Origin: Roseomonas sp.
GTDB taxonomy: Bacteria; Pseudomonadota; Alphaproteobacteria; Acetobacterales; Acetobacteraceae
DNA length: 64,000 nt
Reading direction: 5' to 3'
Assembly (NCBI GenBank): GCA_031180725.1
Contig: JAPSLO010000008.1
Coordinates: forward strand, 1 to 64,000
Below are positions 8,151 to 16,171 of the stretch, in pieces (the first letter of the stretch is position 1; each line of letters begins with the position of its first letter). The notes beneath the pieces are model-generated. The model had not been told where the DNA came from and did not search any database. It saw only the letters and a list, made by a program, of their open reading frames with translations. The translations under genes and the position numbers were made by a program.

Positions 8151-8398
8151 TCCTGGTCGGGCTGGAGTTGCCGGCCATGGTGGTCGTCGTGATCGAACGG
8201 GAATTCGTAAAGGTCGCTGGCTTCGCGCTGGCCGGCGCGTTGCTGGCCTTCTTCGCCTTGATGCACAACGTGGCTGTGGGCCTTACCGTCTCCGCTGCCA
8301 TCGCGGCGGCCTATGCGCTGGTGGTAGTCGGGCTTTTCGCTGTCGGGCGAGCCAGCCTGCCAGTCGCGGCAGCCGCGAAGGCGGCGGGGGTCCATTGA
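8130..8398 (+). pseudogene. C-terminal fragment of a membrane permease
   Basis: From 8168 an open frame reads VVVVIEREFVKVAGFALAGALLAFF and continues with hydrophobic helices to AAAKAAGVH; the same frame is open upstream only to a TAG at about 8149. Two or three membrane spans and the IEREF-x-K-A-x-x-F-A-x-A-G segment resemble the C-terminus of NCS2-like (nucleobase or AzgA-type) permeases, but I am not certain of the family. It is joined directly to the broken hydrolase, as if a deletion had removed the end of that gene and most of the permease. Confidence 0.4.
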
Positions 8399-8437
8399 AG
8401 CCAGGCTTGCTCGCCCCTGGTTCCGCCACCCTGGCGC

Positions 8438-9115
8438 TCAGTTCACGGCATAGGGCCCTTTGATCCGCGTCCCTTCCAGGATCGGCCGCCCGCGGGCGAA
8501 ACGCTTCAGCAGCGTGGCATAGCGTGTGCCCGTGACGCGGGCGAGTTCCCGGAAGGTCATGGTGGCGCCACGATGCACCACAACCCAACGTGGCACGCCC
8601 TTGCGCGGCAGGTCCTCCACCCAGTGCCAGTTGCGCGCCATGCGGGTGCTGCGGCCTTCCTCGCAGGTCAGGCGGTGGCGGGGACCGGGACGCGGCCCGA
8701 CGGCGGCAAGGAAGGCGGCGAAGCCGCCCTCGCCCCGCCAGGCAGCAGGCAGCACCAGGCCCTCGCTGCGCGCCTGCTCACCCAGTCGCAGCCACAGGTC
8801 GTACTCGTAGCTGCGTCGCCCGGCAGCGCGGCCGCCATGGCGAGTATGGCTTTCGGTCGCCACGCGCACCTTCTCGCAGCCGCAGCTTCGCGTGTGACCG
8901 GAGGCCAGGGCGTCCTGGCGGGCGACCGTCTCCTGCCCGCAATCGCAGCGGCAACGCCAGCAGCGATGAGTGACGCGGCCACGCCAGATGTAGGGCTCCG
9001 CCTCCTCGATGACGCGGAGAAGCCCGAAGCGCTCGCCGAGCAGGGAGCCGGTCTCGTCCTGGCTACCGACCACCGGCCGGCGGGCAGGTTCGGCGGGAAC
9101 GGATGCGCGTGGCAT
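8438..9115 (-). CDS. Zinc-ribbon protein with C-terminal helix-turn-helix-like segment
   Basis: A 225-residue protein of unknown function. Residues about 25-85 read GERFGLLRVIEEAEP...RCWRCRCDCGQETVARQDAL...SGHTRSCGCEK: four cysteine pairs in a layout seen in many phage and mobile-element proteins of the AP2/HNH-associated type. The C-terminus (FRELARVTGTRYATLLKRFA) could form a helix-turn-helix. The ATG at 9115 is preferred because GAGGGGG lies 8 bases upstream; a longer frame reaches 9244. It stands alone between a pseudogene and an antiporter, which fits an orphan gene acquired from a phage. Confidence 0.55.
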   Translation of the reverse strand: MPRASVPAEPARRPVVGSQDETGSLLGERFGLLRVIEEAEPYIWRGRVTHRCWRCRCDCGQETVARQDALASGHTRSCGCEKVRVATESHTRHGGRAAGRRSYEYDLWLRLGEQARSEGLVLPAAWRGEGGFAAFLAAVGPRPGPRHRLTCEEGRSTRMARNWHWVEDLPRKGVPRWVVVHRGATMTFRELARVTGTRYATLLKRFARGRPILEGTRIKGPYAVN

Positions 9116-9295
9116 GCGAATGCCCCCTCGTCTGGCCTTCCGATCAAGGCGGGCCTCATAGCCCGGCCCGGGCGGCGGATCGCCCCGGAAGGCGCGGGCA
9201 GCCGCCAGGAGGCTGCGCGACATCCGTAAAGGATCCGTTAGCAAACCACCTTCTTACGTCTAACACGGCCCGGGCGTATCGGTTCTGGACAGCCG

Positions 9296-9484
9296 GTATC
9301 GAAGGGTATCCCTCCGCGGAATGCTCTTGCAGGTGAAACCTTCTTCATCGTCACCGCCGCGCGCTGGCGCGAGGCACCGGGCTTCCGGTACTGGCAGGCC
9401 GACCGGGACGGGAAGGAGAGAATGCAGGGCAAGACCGCCTCCTGCGCGCGCTGCGCGCCGATCTGCAGCAATCGAACAGGCTGA
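9296..9484 (+). pseudogene. Possible remnant of a cytochrome P460/c-type protein
   Basis: One frame reads GETFFIVTAARWREAPGFRYWQADRDGKERMQGK followed by TASCARC and a stop at 9482-9484; it is given here in pieces. The pattern of an aromatic strand, a D-x-x-G turn and a final C-x-x-C resembles the haem-binding tail of P460-like cytochromes, but the expected histidine after CARC is missing. No start and no upstream half are visible. It may also be chance. Confidence 0.25.
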
Positions 9485-9489
9485 GCGCA

Positions 9490-11259
9490 ATGGTAGAGGC
9501 CCATGGTCCCGACCTGCTGGAACCGATTGTGCTGCTGGCCACCGCGGTGGTCGCCGTGCCGCTGGCAAAGCGGCTCGGCCTCGGCTCCGTCATAGGCTAC
9601 ATCGCGGCCGGTATTGCCATCGGTCCTTCCCTGCTGGGGTTGATCCATGCGCCGAAACGGGTGGCGAGCTTCGCCGAGCTCGGCGTCGTGCTGCTGCTGT
9701 TCCTGATCGGGCTTGAATTGAACCTCGGCCGGCTCTGGGCCATGCGGCGCGACATATTGGGGCTGGGCACGCTGCAGGTGCTGGTCTCCGGCGCACTGCT
9801 GATGATCTATCCGCTGCTGGTCGCCGACGCGCCCTGGAAAACGTCACTCGTGGCAGGGCTCGGCCTGGCGCTGTCCTCCACCGCAATCGTCATGCAGATC
9901 CTGGAGGAACGGCGGGAGGTGGAATCGGGGCATGGCCGCACCGCCTTCGCCGTGCTGCTGATGCAGGATCTGGCGATCGTGCCGCTGCTGGCGTTGGTCG
10001 CCTTCCTCTCTCCGCTGCCGGGCGACGAGGGCGGACCGCTCTGGGCGGACATCCTGCTGGCCCTGGCGGCCGTTGCCGTCGTGATCCTGGCTGGGCGCTT
10101 CCTGCTGAACCCGCTCTTCGGCCTGCTCGCCCGGGCGGGCGCGCGAGAGATCATGACCGCCGCCGCGCTGCTGGTAGTACTGGGGGCGGGCTGGCTGGTA
10201 GCGTTAGCAGGGCTTTCCATGGCGGCCGGCGCCTTCCTGGCTGGGCTGCTGCTGGCCGAATCCAGCTACCGCCACCAGCTTGAAGCGGATATCGAACCCT
10301 TCCGCGGGCTGCTGCTGGGGCTGTTCTTCCTCTCGGTCGGGATGAGCGTGGATCTGCACGTGGTCTGGGCTAATCTCTGGCTGCTGGCCGGGGGCGTGGT
10401 GTCCCTGACGGTGGTGAAGACAGCGGCCACATATGGGCTGGCGCGCTTCTTCGGTCATGCACATGGCAGCGCGGTGCGCAGTGCGCTGCTGCTGGCGCAG
10501 GGCGGCGAGTTCGGCTTCGTGCTGTATTCCGCTGCCGCCGCGGCCGGGGTGATGGCGCCGGAAGCGGCCTCTGCCCTGGTCGCGCTGGTGACGCTTTCCA
10601 TGCTGCTGACACCTGTCGTCATACGCCTGGCGCCGTTGTTGGCGCCGGCGCCACCGAAGGTGGAACCGGTCGAGGATTTCTCCGATGCGCGGGGCAGCGT
10701 GCTGCTGATCGGTTTCGGGCGCGTCGGTCAGCTTGTGGCACAGGTGCTGCTGCGCGCCGGCATCCGCCTGACCATCCTGGACAACGACGTGGAGATGGTG
10801 GAGGCCGCCGCCCGTTTCGGTGCACGGGTACATTACGGCGATGGAAGGCGGCTGGATGTGCTGCGCGCGGCGGGGGCCGAGCGCGCGCGGCTGATCGTGG
10901 TCTGCACCGACCAGAAAGAGGTGACAGACCATATCCTGGTCCTGCTGAAGAAAGCTTTTCCCGATGTGCCGCTGGTGGTGCGCAGCTTCGACCGCCGCCA
11001 TTCCCTGGAACTGATGGCTCAGGGCGTGCCTGAGATGCGCGAGACCTTCCTCTCCGCCCTGGCAATGGGGGAGTTGGCGCTGACCGGGCTCGGCTGGCCC
11101 GCCGAGGCCGCCGCCGCACTGGCCTCAGAGGTGCGGGCTCGGGACTCCTCCCGGTTGGAGGCGCAGCGCCTGGGTCAGGAATACAGCGGCGACACCTATC
11201 AGGTGCGGCCCGAACCGCTGGAACCTCCAACCGCCGCGGCGGAGCGCCAAGCGGGCTGA
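9490..11259 (+). CDS. Monovalent cation:proton antiporter, CPA2/Kef type, with TrkA-N domain
   Basis: A 589-residue inner-membrane protein. Residues about 10-385 form 12-13 hydrophobic helices with family features such as GYIAAGIAIGPSLLGLI, FLIGLELNLGRLW and LAQGGEFGFVLYSAAA. After a charged linker, residues from about 400 form a Rossmann-type TrkA-N (RCK) domain beginning SVLLIGFGRVGQLVAQVLLR with an acidic NDVEMVE strand end that would bind NAD(H). This is the architecture of KefB/KefC and YbaL, potassium or sodium exporters used in pH and electrophile protection. No separate KefF/KefG subunit gene is adjacent. It is convergent with the MFS gene, 8 bases away. Confidence 0.9.
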   Translation: MVEAHGPDLLEPIVLLATAVVAVPLAKRLGLGSVIGYIAAGIAIGPSLLGLIHAPKRVASFAELGVVLLLFLIGLELNLGRLWAMRRDILGLGTLQVLVSGALLMIYPLLVADAPWKTSLVAGLGLALSSTAIVMQILEERREVESGHGRTAFAVLLMQDLAIVPLLALVAFLSPLPGDEGGPLWADILLALAAVAVVILAGRFLLNPLFGLLARAGAREIMTAAALLVVLGAGWLVALAGLSMAAGAFLAGLLLAESSYRHQLEADIEPFRGLLLGLFFLSVGMSVDLHVVWANLWLLAGGVVSLTVVKTAATYGLARFFGHAHGSAVRSALLLAQGGEFGFVLYSAAAAAGVMAPEAASALVALVTLSMLLTPVVIRLAPLLAPAPPKVEPVEDFSDARGSVLLIGFGRVGQLVAQVLLRAGIRLTILDNDVEMVEAAARFGARVHYGDGRRLDVLRAAGAERARLIVVCTDQKEVTDHILVLLKKAFPDVPLVVRSFDRRHSLELMAQGVPEMRETFLSALAMGELALTGLGWPAEAAAALASEVRARDSSRLEAQRLGQEYSGDTYQVRPEPLEPPTAAAERQAG

Positions 11260-11267
11260 CGGCCGGC

Positions 11268-12458
11268 TCAGACGCTTTCCCGGCTCCTGCCCTGCCGGTG
11301 GCTGCGCCAAGCGATCGCCGCGCCCGCTGCCGGCAGCACGGCTATCGCCGTGAAAGCGCCTGTATAGGAGCCGATGAGCGCGGCAAGCCCGGCGAAGACC
11401 AGCGGGCCCACCACCACACCACCGAAGGTGATGGCCATTACCCCACCCGTCGCGGCGCCGGCCAGGCCCGGCGGCGCCAGGCGTGCCACCTCGGCCATCG
11501 CCACCCCGGTCCAGCCGGCGGTGCAGGCGCCGAACAGGCTGAGCAGGACCAGCACTGCCAGCGGCGGCCAATGTAGCGCCGCCGGCATGGCGAGCGACGC
11601 GCCGGCAGTGGCAAGGCCGACACCGGCCAGCACCAGAAGGCCGGCGCGGCTCCAATCCGCAAGCACCGCCCAGACCAGTCGCGCCGCTGCGCCGCTGACC
11701 TGCAGCGCGGCCGCGGCCGCGCCGGCGGCAACCGGCGACCAGCCGAACTCCCCGACCAGCATTGTCACCGCATAGGCACCGAGCGAGAGCTGCACGGCAG
11801 AGAAGCTGGCCCCCATTACCGCCAAGGCCAGCAGCCCCGGCGCCTGGCGCAGGACGCTCAGCGCGCCGGGTGCGGCCAGGGTCGCAGCACCACGTCGCAC
11901 ATCCCAGGTTGCGTGCAGAGGCTGCAGGACGGCCATCACCGCAAGCAACGCCGCCGCAACCGCCAGCGTCGCGCCGTGCCAGCCGGCCAGCAGCGCTAGC
12001 GAGGGCAGCAGCAGCCCGGCCAGAGCGCCGCCGATCGGCACACCCATCTGCTTGATGGAGAAAACCAGGTTCCGTCGCGCGGGTGGCGTGATGCGGCTCA
12101 GCACCAGCGTCGCGGCCGGGGAGGTGAAGCCATAGCCGATCCCAATGAACACGGAGCCGAGCGCGGCGCCTGGAAGCCCGCCCAGCACGATCGCGAGGAG
12201 CCCCAGCGCCCCCAACCCGAGCGCCACCTGCGTGCTACGCGCCGGCCCTACCCGCGCCAGCAGCGCGCCGGAGCCCATGGAGGCGGCGGAAGCCGCCCCG
12301 TAAATGATCGCCACCTGCATACCGACGAGTTGCGGCCCCACGCCAAGATCCGGCGCCGCCACCGGCGCCAGCACCGGCAGCACATAGACGGCGAGCGTCG
12401 CCAGCACCTGCGCCGCCGTGGTGGCGACCAGCGCCACGGTGAGGGACGGCACGCTCAT
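11268..12458 (-). CDS. MFS transporter
   Basis: A 396-residue protein with about 12 membrane helices and no soluble domain. The first helix begins SVPSLTVALVATTAAQVLAT and loop 2-3 carries an MFS-like GSGALLARVGPARSTQ motif. The start ATG at 12458 overlaps the stop of the upstream IclR gene in an ATGA arrangement, so both are translated from one message. With the IclR regulator it is divergent from the CoA-ligase cluster, which suggests that it carries the same aromatic or aliphatic acid, in or out. Substrate unknown. Confidence 0.88.
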   Translation of the reverse strand: MSVPSLTVALVATTAAQVLATLAVYVLPVLAPVAAPDLGVGPQLVGMQVAIIYGAASAASMGSGALLARVGPARSTQVALGLGALGLLAIVLGGLPGAALGSVFIGIGYGFTSPAATLVLSRITPPARRNLVFSIKQMGVPIGGALAGLLLPSLALLAGWHGATLAVAAALLAVMAVLQPLHATWDVRRGAATLAAPGALSVLRQAPGLLALAVMGASFSAVQLSLGAYAVTMLVGEFGWSPVAAGAAAAALQVSGAAARLVWAVLADWSRAGLLVLAGVGLATAGASLAMPAALHWPPLAVLVLLSLFGACTAGWTGVAMAEVARLAPPGLAGAATGGVMAITFGGVVVGPLVFAGLAALIGSYTGAFTAIAVLPAAGAAIAWRSHRQGRSRESV

Positions 12459-13312
12459 GCGCCTTCCAGCCGGCGCGTCAGGCGCGATGCCTCCTCCCGC
12501 AATTCCTGGCCGAGCAAGGTGAGGCCGATGCGGCGCAGCCTTTCGCTGACGCCCACCACCACCAGCGCGTGGGAAAGCTGGCCACGCGGCATCACCGGCG
12601 CGGCCACGACGGTGACGCCGGTGATATAGCACCCCTCATCCACGGCGAAGCCGAGGCGCTTCGTCTCCGCCACATCGGCACGCCAGGCTTCCAGCATCGG
12701 CGGGTTGTCCCAGCGCAGCTTCACAAAGCGCGATTCCAGGGCGGCGGCAGCGTGACCGCCGAAGGCCGCGACGCAGCGGCCGGTAGCGGAGATCAGCGCC
12801 GGGTAGCGGCTGCCGACATCCACCTGCAACGCGAGCGCACCACCCGGGCGCGCGATGGCGACCACGGTCATATGGTCCAGGCTTGTCGCTTCTACGCCGA
12901 TGGCCGTGGCACCGTGCCGCGCCGCCAGACCATCCAGCACGGGCGGCACCAGGTTGGTAAAGGCATCGTGCCGCAGCATGCCGCGCGCCAGCGCCACCAC
13001 GCCGCTCGCCAAGCTGTAGCGCTTGGTCACAGGATCAAAGGCGACGAGTTCCTCCGCCACCAGAGCACGCAGGATGTGCAGGCAGGTGCTGGGCACCAGG
13101 CTGAGTTCACGCGCAATGGGCTGCACGCCGAGCGGCGTCTCGCTGCGCGACAGCAGGCGCAGGATCGCCGCCGCGCGCGTAACGGCCGGCACCTGACGGA
13201 TCACCGCCGCGCGGCTGCCCGCGAGCTGGCTTCCCGCGGCGTCCCCCATGCCGCTCTTTTCAGCTCCGGCTTCGTCCTCCGGTTCGGCTGCAGCGCTGGT
13301 CGGCCCGGTCAT
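12455..13312 (-). CDS. IclR family transcriptional regulator
   Basis: A 285-residue regulator. The winged helix is at residues about 30-95 (VTRAAAILRLLSRSETPLGV, IARELSLVPSTCLHILRALV) and is followed by the IclR effector domain with DHMTVVAIARPGGALALQVD and a C-terminal GEGCYITGV-like loop (DEGCYITGVTVVAAPVMPRG). The ATG at 13312 is chosen because the promoter at 13319-13347 would start transcription at or next to it; a longer frame to 13435 would cross the operator. It probably represses or activates both its own operon and the divergent ligase cluster through the palindrome at 13312-13329. Confidence 0.88.
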   Translation of the reverse strand: MTGPTSAAAEPEDEAGAEKSGMGDAAGSQLAGSRAAVIRQVPAVTRAAAILRLLSRSETPLGVQPIARELSLVPSTCLHILRALVAEELVAFDPVTKRYSLASGVVALARGMLRHDAFTNLVPPVLDGLAARHGATAIGVEATSLDHMTVVAIARPGGALALQVDVGSRYPALISATGRCVAAFGGHAAAALESRFVKLRWDNPPMLEAWRADVAETKRLGFAVDEGCYITGVTVVAAPVMPRGQLSHALVVVGVSERLRRIGLTLLGQELREEASRLTRRLEGA

Positions 13313-13329
13313 ATTGTATCTATACAATA
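13312..13329. promoter_or_regulatory. 18-bp inverted repeat, probable IclR operator
   Basis: TATTGTAT-CT-ATACAATA is a perfect palindrome with a 2-bp centre in GC-rich surroundings. It begins at the A of the regulator's start codon and overlaps the -10 element of its promoter, so bound protein would block that promoter; the divergent ligase gene starts about 85 bp away. Confidence 0.7.
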
Positions 13330-13347
13330 CCACACTCTCGTTGACAA
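13319..13347 (-). promoter_or_regulatory. Sigma-70 promoter of the IclR-MFS operon, probably leaderless
   Basis: On the minus strand TTGTCA (13347-13342) and TATAGA (13324-13319) are 17 bp apart. Seven bases after the -10 element comes the ATG of the IclR gene, so the transcript would begin at or beside the start codon with no Shine-Dalgarno leader. Confidence 0.55.
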
Positions 13348-13412
13348 TGCCAAGTCGTGCGCGCTTCAGTAAGTCCACGGCCCCCTCGGTGCCGTGGGAG
13401 CAGGAACGTCGA

Positions 13413-14963
13413 ATGCCGCGGCTGGACAGCAGCACGGACTATGCCTTCGCGCAGACGCATTTCGCGCCGGAGAAGCTGTGGGAGTTCTTCGATGGCTCGC
13501 GTGAGGCGCTGAATATCACGCATGAATGCATCGACCGGCATGCGGGCAATCCGGCCCGGTTGGCGGTGCGCGTCGCACATGCCGATGGGCGCGACGAGTC
13601 CATCACCTTCCGCCAGGTCGCCGATCTCTCCTCCCGCATCGCGCACTGGCTGGTGCGGCGGGGCGTCGGGCCTGGCGACCGCGTTGCGGTGATGCTGGAC
13701 CCCTCCCTGCCCTTCTACGGCGCCATATTCGGCGCGATGAAGTGCGGCGCCATCGCCGTGCCACTCTTCACCCTGTTCGGGCCGGAAGGCATCCGGCTGC
13801 GGGTGGCGGATTGCGCGCCGCGCGTGCTGCTGACCAGCGCCGCGAAAGCCGAGGCGGCCGCCGGCATTCCGGGGACAGAGGTCGTGACGGCTGATGAGGC
13901 CTGGTTGGCGGAACTCGCGACGCTGCCGACCAGCTTCCAAATCGAGACGCGTGCCGACGACATGGCACTGTTCCAGTACACCTCAGGCACCACGCGCGAA
14001 TTGCCGGCGGCGGTGAAGCACACCCACCGCGCCATCGTGGTCCTGATGCTGGCCGCGCTGTATGGCACGGGCATCCGGCCCGGCGACGAGTTCTTCTGCC
14101 CCTCCTCACCCGCCTGGGGGCACGGGCTGGCACATGGCACGCTGGCACCGCTGGCAATGGGCGTCACCACCGGGACCTATTCCGGAAAGTTCGACCCGGT
14201 GCGGCTGATGCAGGCGCTGCAGGATTACGGCATCACCAACCTCTCCGCCGCCGCCACGCATTACCGCATGATGCGTACCAGCGGCGCGGCGGACTGCTTC
14301 CGCTTCGCCATTCGCAAGCTGTCCTTCACCGGAGAGCCGATCGACGCGGAAACGCTGCGCTTCATCGACGCCACTTTCGGCGTGCCGGCCTGCAGCATGT
14401 ACGGCACCACGGAGGTCGGCGTGGTCCTGGTGAACTACCCTGGCGCGACCGATTTCAAGGTGAAGCCCGGATCACTGGGCAAGCCCATTCCGGGATTGCG
14501 GCTGGAGGTACAGCGCCCCGACGGCTCGCCCGCAGCGCCGGGTGAGATCGGCGAGATCAAGGTATTCCGTCGCGACACCTGGGTGCCGACCAAGGATCTC
14601 GGGAAAGTGGATGAGGACGGCTACTTCCACCATGCCGGACGCGCCGATGACGTGATCATCTCGGCCGGGTGGACGATGAGCGCCGTCGAGATCGAGGATG
14701 TGCTGCTGCAGCACCCGGATGTGAAAGAAGCCGCGGCCATCGGCGTGCCCGATGCGACGCGCGGCCAGGTGGTGAAGGCCTTCATCGTCAGCCCGCGCCC
14801 CGGCGACGAAAACTTCGTGCGCGAACTGCAGGACTTCACCCGCACCCGACTCAGCCAGCACGAATATCCGCGACAAGTCGCCTTCGCCGCAGAACTGCCC
14901 AAAACCCCCGCCGGCAAGATCAACCGCAAGATCCTGCGGGATGCCGAACGATCCAACGCCTGA
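13413..14963 (+). CDS. Acyl-CoA synthetase (AMP-forming), medium-chain/benzoate-type
   Basis: A 516-residue ligase that would activate a carboxylic acid as its CoA thioester with ATP. The P-loop near residue 187 reads FQYTSGTTRELPAAVKHTHR, a variant of YTSGTTGxPKG in which G and K are replaced; this variant occurs in a subgroup of MACS/benzoate-type ligases. Later motifs are YGTTEVGVV, the hinge HAGRADDVIISAGWTMSAVE and the catalytic lysine loop KTPAGKINRKIL. The ATG at 13413 is chosen because AGGA lies about 8 bases before it and the family N-terminus follows; the open frame reaches back to 13248 across the operator. First gene of a probable operon with the hydratase, Bug receptor and CoA-transferase. 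Confidence 0.88.
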   Translation: MPRLDSSTDYAFAQTHFAPEKLWEFFDGSREALNITHECIDRHAGNPARLAVRVAHADGRDESITFRQVADLSSRIAHWLVRRGVGPGDRVAVMLDPSLPFYGAIFGAMKCGAIAVPLFTLFGPEGIRLRVADCAPRVLLTSAAKAEAAAGIPGTEVVTADEAWLAELATLPTSFQIETRADDMALFQYTSGTTRELPAAVKHTHRAIVVLMLAALYGTGIRPGDEFFCPSSPAWGHGLAHGTLAPLAMGVTTGTYSGKFDPVRLMQALQDYGITNLSAAATHYRMMRTSGAADCFRFAIRKLSFTGEPIDAETLRFIDATFGVPACSMYGTTEVGVVLVNYPGATDFKVKPGSLGKPIPGLRLEVQRPDGSPAAPGEIGEIKVFRRDTWVPTKDLGKVDEDGYFHHAGRADDVIISAGWTMSAVEIEDVLLQHPDVKEAAAIGVPDATRGQVVKAFIVSPRPGDENFVRELQDFTRTRLSQHEYPRQVAFAAELPKTPAGKINRKILRDAERSNA

Positions 14964-14981
14964 CGCAGGAGACGAATTGCC

Positions 14982-16136
14982 ATGTCCACCACCATGGCCG
15001 AACCCACCAAGCGTTACTTCCCCAAGATCACCGACCAGGCGCTGGACGAGCTGCGCGCGCGCATCGGCGTAAAGATCGAGAACACGGTGGAACCGTGGTG
15101 CCACGAGGCGACACGCGACAACATCCGCCACTACGCCCACGGGATCGGAGACGACAACCTGCTGTGGTGTGACCCGGCCTACGCGGCAAAAAGCGCGTTG
15201 GGCGGCATCGTCGCCCTGCCCAGCTTCCTCTTCGCCACCAGCCGCATCGTCTCCGGCTATGTCGGCGGCATCCCGGGCGTGCATGCCATGTGGGCCGGCG
15301 CGGACTGGACCTGGCATCGCTGGGTGCGGCGCAACGAGACCATCACGACGGAGGCCTGGCTGAAGGACCTAGTGGAGCACAAGACGAGCTTCGCCGGCCG
15401 CTCCATCCAACAGATCTACCATGTGCGCTTCTTTGGCGATGGCGGAGAGCTGGTGGCCGAGGCTGATAGCTGGTGCTTCCGCACGGACCGCGACGCGGCA
15501 CGTGAGCAGGGCACGAAATACAGCGCCCTGAAGCAGAAGGAGCCCCGCCGCTACACGGATGAGGAGCTGGACCGCATCTGGCGCCTCTATGCCGAGGAGA
15601 AGCCGCGCGGCGCGACGCCGCGCTATTGGGAGGACGTGCAACCCGGTGAGGCGCTGCCCACTATGCCCAAGGGCCCCATGACCGTCACCGGCTTCATCGC
15701 CTTTGCTCAAGGCTGGGGCGGGCTCTATATCCGTGCCAACCGCCTGGCCTGGAGGCAGGTGCAGGCCCATCCGGGCCTCGGCATCCGCAACCGCTTCAAT
15801 ATCCCCGACTGCCCCGAGCGCGTGCATTGGGAACCGGAGATGGCGCTGATGGTCGGCGCACCTGGTGCTTATGACTACGGCCCGGAACGCTGCTCTTGGC
15901 TGACCCACCATCTGACCGACTGGATGGGCGACCACGGGTTCCTGGTGCGCGCCACATGCAAGTTGCGCCGGCACAATCCGGAAGGCGACCTGCTGTTCAT
16001 CGATGGTAAGGTGACCGGCAAGCGGGTGGAGAACGGCAAGCACCTGGTGGAGATCGCGCAGGAAGCGCGGAACCAGGACGGAGAGCTTTCAGCGGTGGGC
16101 ACGGGTCTAGTGGCACTGCCCTCCCGCCAGGGTTAA
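14982..16136 (+). CDS. MaoC-like acyl dehydratase (double hot-dog)
   Basis: A 384-residue protein with an N-terminal dehydratase-like hot-dog (residues about 10-175, including EATRDNIRHYAHGIGDDNLL, where D and H are placed like the hydratase-2 catalytic pair) and a second hot-dog from about 205 (YWEDVQPGEALPTMPKGPMT). This is the layout of MaoC/FAS1-type enoyl-CoA hydratases. It starts 18 bases after the ligase and is followed by the Bug receptor. In context it would hydrate a CoA thioester formed by the ligase; the substrate is unknown. Confidence 0.82.
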   Translation: MSTTMAEPTKRYFPKITDQALDELRARIGVKIENTVEPWCHEATRDNIRHYAHGIGDDNLLWCDPAYAAKSALGGIVALPSFLFATSRIVSGYVGGIPGVHAMWAGADWTWHRWVRRNETITTEAWLKDLVEHKTSFAGRSIQQIYHVRFFGDGGELVAEADSWCFRTDRDAAREQGTKYSALKQKEPRRYTDEELDRIWRLYAEEKPRGATPRYWEDVQPGEALPTMPKGPMTVTGFIAFAQGWGGLYIRANRLAWRQVQAHPGLGIRNRFNIPDCPERVHWEPEMALMVGAPGAYDYGPERCSWLTHHLTDWMGDHGFLVRATCKLRRHNPEGDLLFIDGKVTGKRVENGKHLVEIAQEARNQDGELSAVGTGLVALPSRQG

Positions 16137-16171
16137 GAACGAAGTACAAGAACGACAGGGAGGAACGCGCC

